Below, in pieces: positions 62,030-64,000 of a stretch of DNA of 64,000 nucleotides (the stretch's first letter is position 1; the number at the start of each line of letters is the position of its first letter). The DNA comes from CAVTSA01 sp963737225. GTDB lineage: Bacteria > Chloroflexota > Dormibacteria > Dormibacterales > Dormibacteraceae. The stretch spans positions 434,001 through 498,000 of the forward strand of contig CAVTSA010000004.1 in NCBI GenBank assembly GCA_963737225.1, in the 5' to 3' direction. The notes under the pieces were generated by a model. It ran no database searches, was not told where the DNA came from, and saw only the letters and a program-made list of their open reading frames with translations. Made by a program: the position numbers and the translations under genes.

Positions 62030-63808
62030 GCGGAGTCTCCTGCGGTGGCCGGTCAGGTCCGGCGTAGATGAGATGGGCAGCGAACACGGTTCATGAGAGC
62101 TTCTCTCGAGGATCGCGCGGGCGGCCCGATAGGCGAGCGCGCCGATCGTGGCAGTCGGACCCGGGGTGCCGTTCTGCGGAAACGCGGAGCCCCCCACCAC
62201 CCAGACGTTCTCGGCATCCCAGAGCCGGAGGTCGGGATCCACCACCGACCGTCCCGGCCCGGCGCCCATGATCGCGCCTCCCGTGTTGTGCGTCCCCTGG
62301 TAGGGGACGACGTCGAAGTGACCGCTGTCGGCCTGGACCGCGATCCGGTCGGGCCGCATCGCGTGCAGGATCTCGGTGATCCGCTCCGCCGCGTAGGCCG
62401 CGATCGCCAGCTCGTTCGGGTGCCAGTCGAAGGTGATGCGCAGCAGCGGGTCACCCCAGACGTCGAGGTACCTCGGGTCGAGATCCAGGCAGGTGTCCCG
62501 ATACGCGAGCACGCTCCCTACCGCGGACACGGTCAGTGAACGGTCGTACCACTCCCGGATCGCGCGACGCCAACCGGAGCCCCAGCTGGGCGTGCCGGGA
62601 GGAACCGTGAGGGTCGTGATCGGCGGCGCGCCCGGCGCGACCTGAAGATGGGCGCCACCGATGAAGCCGAGCCCGGTGTGGTCGAAGTTGTCGGCCGCAA
62701 AGTCGGCGACCCCGTAGCCGCCGGCGCCGGCGGCCATGTAGTTCTTGAAGCGGCGCCCGGCGAAGAACGCGGTTCCCCGCGCGTGCACGTTGTAGGCGTA
62801 GTTCCGGCCCACCTGACCGCTCCCGGTCGCCGGGTCGTAGGGCTCGCCGAGGCCGGAGAGCAGCAGCAGCCGGACGTTGCCGAACGTGTAGGCGGCGAGC
62901 ACCACCACCCGCGCCGGCTGCTCGACCACGGTGCCGTCGAGCGTCTGGTAGCGGACCGCCCGGGCCCGGCCGCGCTCGTGCACCACGCGCCGGACCTGAG
63001 CCAGGGGACGCACCTCCAGCCGCCCCGTCGCCTGGCCGAGCGGCAGCACGGTCGTGGTGGGGTCGGCGCGCGCGGCGACGGCGCACGGGTGATAGGTGCA
63101 GTCGCCGCAGTAGGTGCACCGGCCGGGAGGGCCACCCGGCGGCGCGATCTCACCGGACCGCAGCGCCAGCGGCATCGGATAGGGGTGGAGGCCGAGCGAG
63201 CGGGCCGCCTCGCCGAAGCAGGTGGTCGCCTCGCCGAGGATCGGCGGCGCCTGCGGGAAGGCGGCACTGCGTGGACCGTCGAAGGGATTCTCTCCCACCT
63301 CACCGCTGACGCCGGCGCTCCGCTCGAAGCGGACGTAGTCGGGCTCGAGGTCCCGGTAGGCGATCCCCCAGTCCTCGACCGTCGCGTCGGCGGGCAGCGC
63401 GGCCGCGCCGTATCGCGCCCGGGTCCGGCTGGGGAGCTCGAACTCCCACGGTGGAAACCGGACCAGCGAGCCGCCGTAGTGCAGCGCCGAGCCCCCCACC
63501 CCGGTCCCGGGGAGGAACGCTCCGAGACGGCGCACCGGGAGCGCGGCCTCACGCGGGTGGTGCCGGAACGTCCAGGTCTCCCGCGCGACGTCCTGCATCA
63601 GCTCGTGGCGGACCTTGAACCGGAGCTCGTCATGTTTGGCGAAGAGCGCCGTGGCCTCGCGTGCCGGCCCGCGCTCCAGGCCGACCACCGTCCAGCCCGC
63701 CCGCGCCAGCTCGCCGGCCACGATCGCGCCCGCCCAACCCAGGCCGACCACGACCGCGTCCACCTCGGCCAGCACCACGTCGGCGGCCACGTCCCGGCGC
63801 CCGCTCAC
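61628..63808 (-). CDS. GMC family oxidoreductase 2 (frame reads through into the VOC domain)
   Basis: FAD-dependent oxidoreductase of the gluconate/2-keto-gluconate dehydrogenase large-subunit type. FAD motif: DAVVVGLGWAGAIVAGELAR. GMC loop: LPGTGVGGSALHYGGSLVRF. A Cys-rich insert is CTYCGDCTYHPCA, and the end is WVVGGSAFPQNGTPGPTATI. The GMC part covers about 575 residues (to ~62085). No stop occurs before the VOC gene, so the frame as written encodes 726 residues. An extra base near 62085 would instead end the protein at 62053, as other one-base shifts occur here. GTG 63808 overlaps the stop of the subunit-3-like gene. Confidence 0.82.
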   Translation of the reverse strand: MSGRRDVAADVVLAEVDAVVVGLGWAGAIVAGELARAGWTVVGLERGPAREATALFAKHDELRFKVRHELMQDVARETWTFRHHPREAALPVRRLGAFLPGTGVGGSALHYGGSLVRFPPWEFELPSRTRARYGAAALPADATVEDWGIAYRDLEPDYVRFERSAGVSGEVGENPFDGPRSAAFPQAPPILGEATTCFGEAARSLGLHPYPMPLALRSGEIAPPGGPPGRCTYCGDCTYHPCAVAARADPTTTVLPLGQATGRLEVRPLAQVRRVVHERGRARAVRYQTLDGTVVEQPARVVVLAAYTFGNVRLLLLSGLGEPYDPATGSGQVGRNYAYNVHARGTAFFAGRRFKNYMAAGAGGYGVADFAADNFDHTGLGFIGGAHLQVAPGAPPITTLTVPPGTPSWGSGWRRAIREWYDRSLTVSAVGSVLAYRDTCLDLDPRYLDVWGDPLLRITFDWHPNELAIAAYAAERITEILHAMRPDRIAVQADSGHFDVVPYQGTHNTGGAIMGAGPGRSVVDPDLRLWDAENVWVVGGSAFPQNGTPGPTATIGALAYRAARAILERSSHEPCSLPISSTPDLTGHRRRLRMTDPRLDHLGVVVADLDAAKTLFGSALGLPLLREVPAADGKPPIAFFALGDVELEVYERRDLRFPDSSGTEVAGYVEHVAVAVEDLDRTLGDLQASGVDLDPVRTGRVGRSARTRRQSSSGVVLQVVQAPDPA

Positions 63809-64000
63809 GGCAGCGCCCGCGGCTCCGGTGCGTAGGGCTCGCCGTGGCGGCCGACGTGCGCCGCGTAGTCGCCGTGCATCGCCGCCACTCCCGGATACCC
63901 GAGCCAGCGCCACCCGCCGAGCCCGCGGTTGCCGCCGTAGGAGGGATCGGCGAAGAGCCCCTCGATCACGTTCTGGCGGAGCATCGCGAAGAACGTCGCG
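63805..64000 (-). CDS. Gluconate 2-dehydrogenase subunit 3-like protein (N-terminus outside window)
   Basis: The last 64 residues of a gene entering from the right edge: FFAMLRQNVIEGLFADPSYG, then GNRGLGGWRWLGYPGVAAMH. This is the conserved C-terminal block of the gluconate 2-dehydrogenase subunit 3 family (YGGN...GW..GYPG). That small subunit accompanies GMC large subunits, and its GTGA coupling to the GMC gene confirms a heteromeric dehydrogenase. The start and any Tat signal are beyond the edge. Confidence 0.8.
   Translation of the reverse strand, partial: ATFFAMLRQNVIEGLFADPSYGGNRGLGGWRWLGYPGVAAMHGDYAAHVGRHGEPYAPEPRALP

Overview
The window is very GC-rich, with strong G/C bias at third codon positions. 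Long antisense open frames therefore lie opposite most genes and are not annotated. F420-type flavin-free oxidoreductases (two LLM-class proteins and one DDN-type protein), Tat-exported peptide-binding lipoprotein-like proteins, hydantoinase A/B proteins and many crotonases suggest a soil or freshwater Terrabacteria heterotroph (Chloroflexota, Dormibacterota or Actinomycetota type). No rRNA, tRNA or marker gene is present to settle the lineage. No phage, transposase or CRISPR array was seen.

Layout. 1-9 kb: two mandelate-racemase/enolase-superfamily genes, an amino-acid permease, an SDR, a FadR-type regulator, a threonine-synthase-like enzyme preceded by an aspartoacylase-family remnant, a secreted CHAP protein and a TetR/DDN divergent pair. 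9.7-13 kb: a NarL-type two-component system with a small membrane protein. 13-20 kb: mixed small genes (MerR/SnoaL pair, secreted GH5 glycosidase, LLM oxidoreductase, USP, VOC) with several palindromic intergenic repeats. 20-42.5 kb: an amino-acid/peptide catabolic region. It holds two DadA-like oxidases, a gamma-glutamyltransferase, two family-5 solute-binding proteins, an alanine-racemase homologue, an S9 peptidase, a nitrilase-family amidase, an MFS carrier, a D-glutamate-cyclase-like protein, hydantoinase/oxoprolinase A and B, an M20-like protein and three regulators. Two minus-strand units in it (M20-HyuA-HyuB, and the unit led by the D-glutamate-cyclase-like gene) carry the same promoter plus TGTCTAGACA palindrome, so they look co-regulated.

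44.9-61.5 kb: a plus-strand run of 15 mostly overlapping genes. It comprises five crotonases, a cyclase-family hydrolase, an alpha/beta hydrolase, DhaK and DhaL, two ADP-forming acyl-CoA-synthetase-like proteins, a GMC oxidase, a metallo-beta-lactamase-fold hydrolase and two FMN alpha-hydroxyacid oxidases. I read it as an undescribed oxidative/CoA-dependent degradation pathway for an unknown substrate. 61.6-64 kb: a VOC gene and a second GMC oxidoreductase with the end of a gluconate-2-dehydrogenase subunit-3-like gene, running off the edge.

Caution: at least nine otherwise intact genes change reading frame by a single base, mostly an extra base. This looks more like base-calling or assembly error than decay. 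The affected genes are given as one feature each with the shift position.
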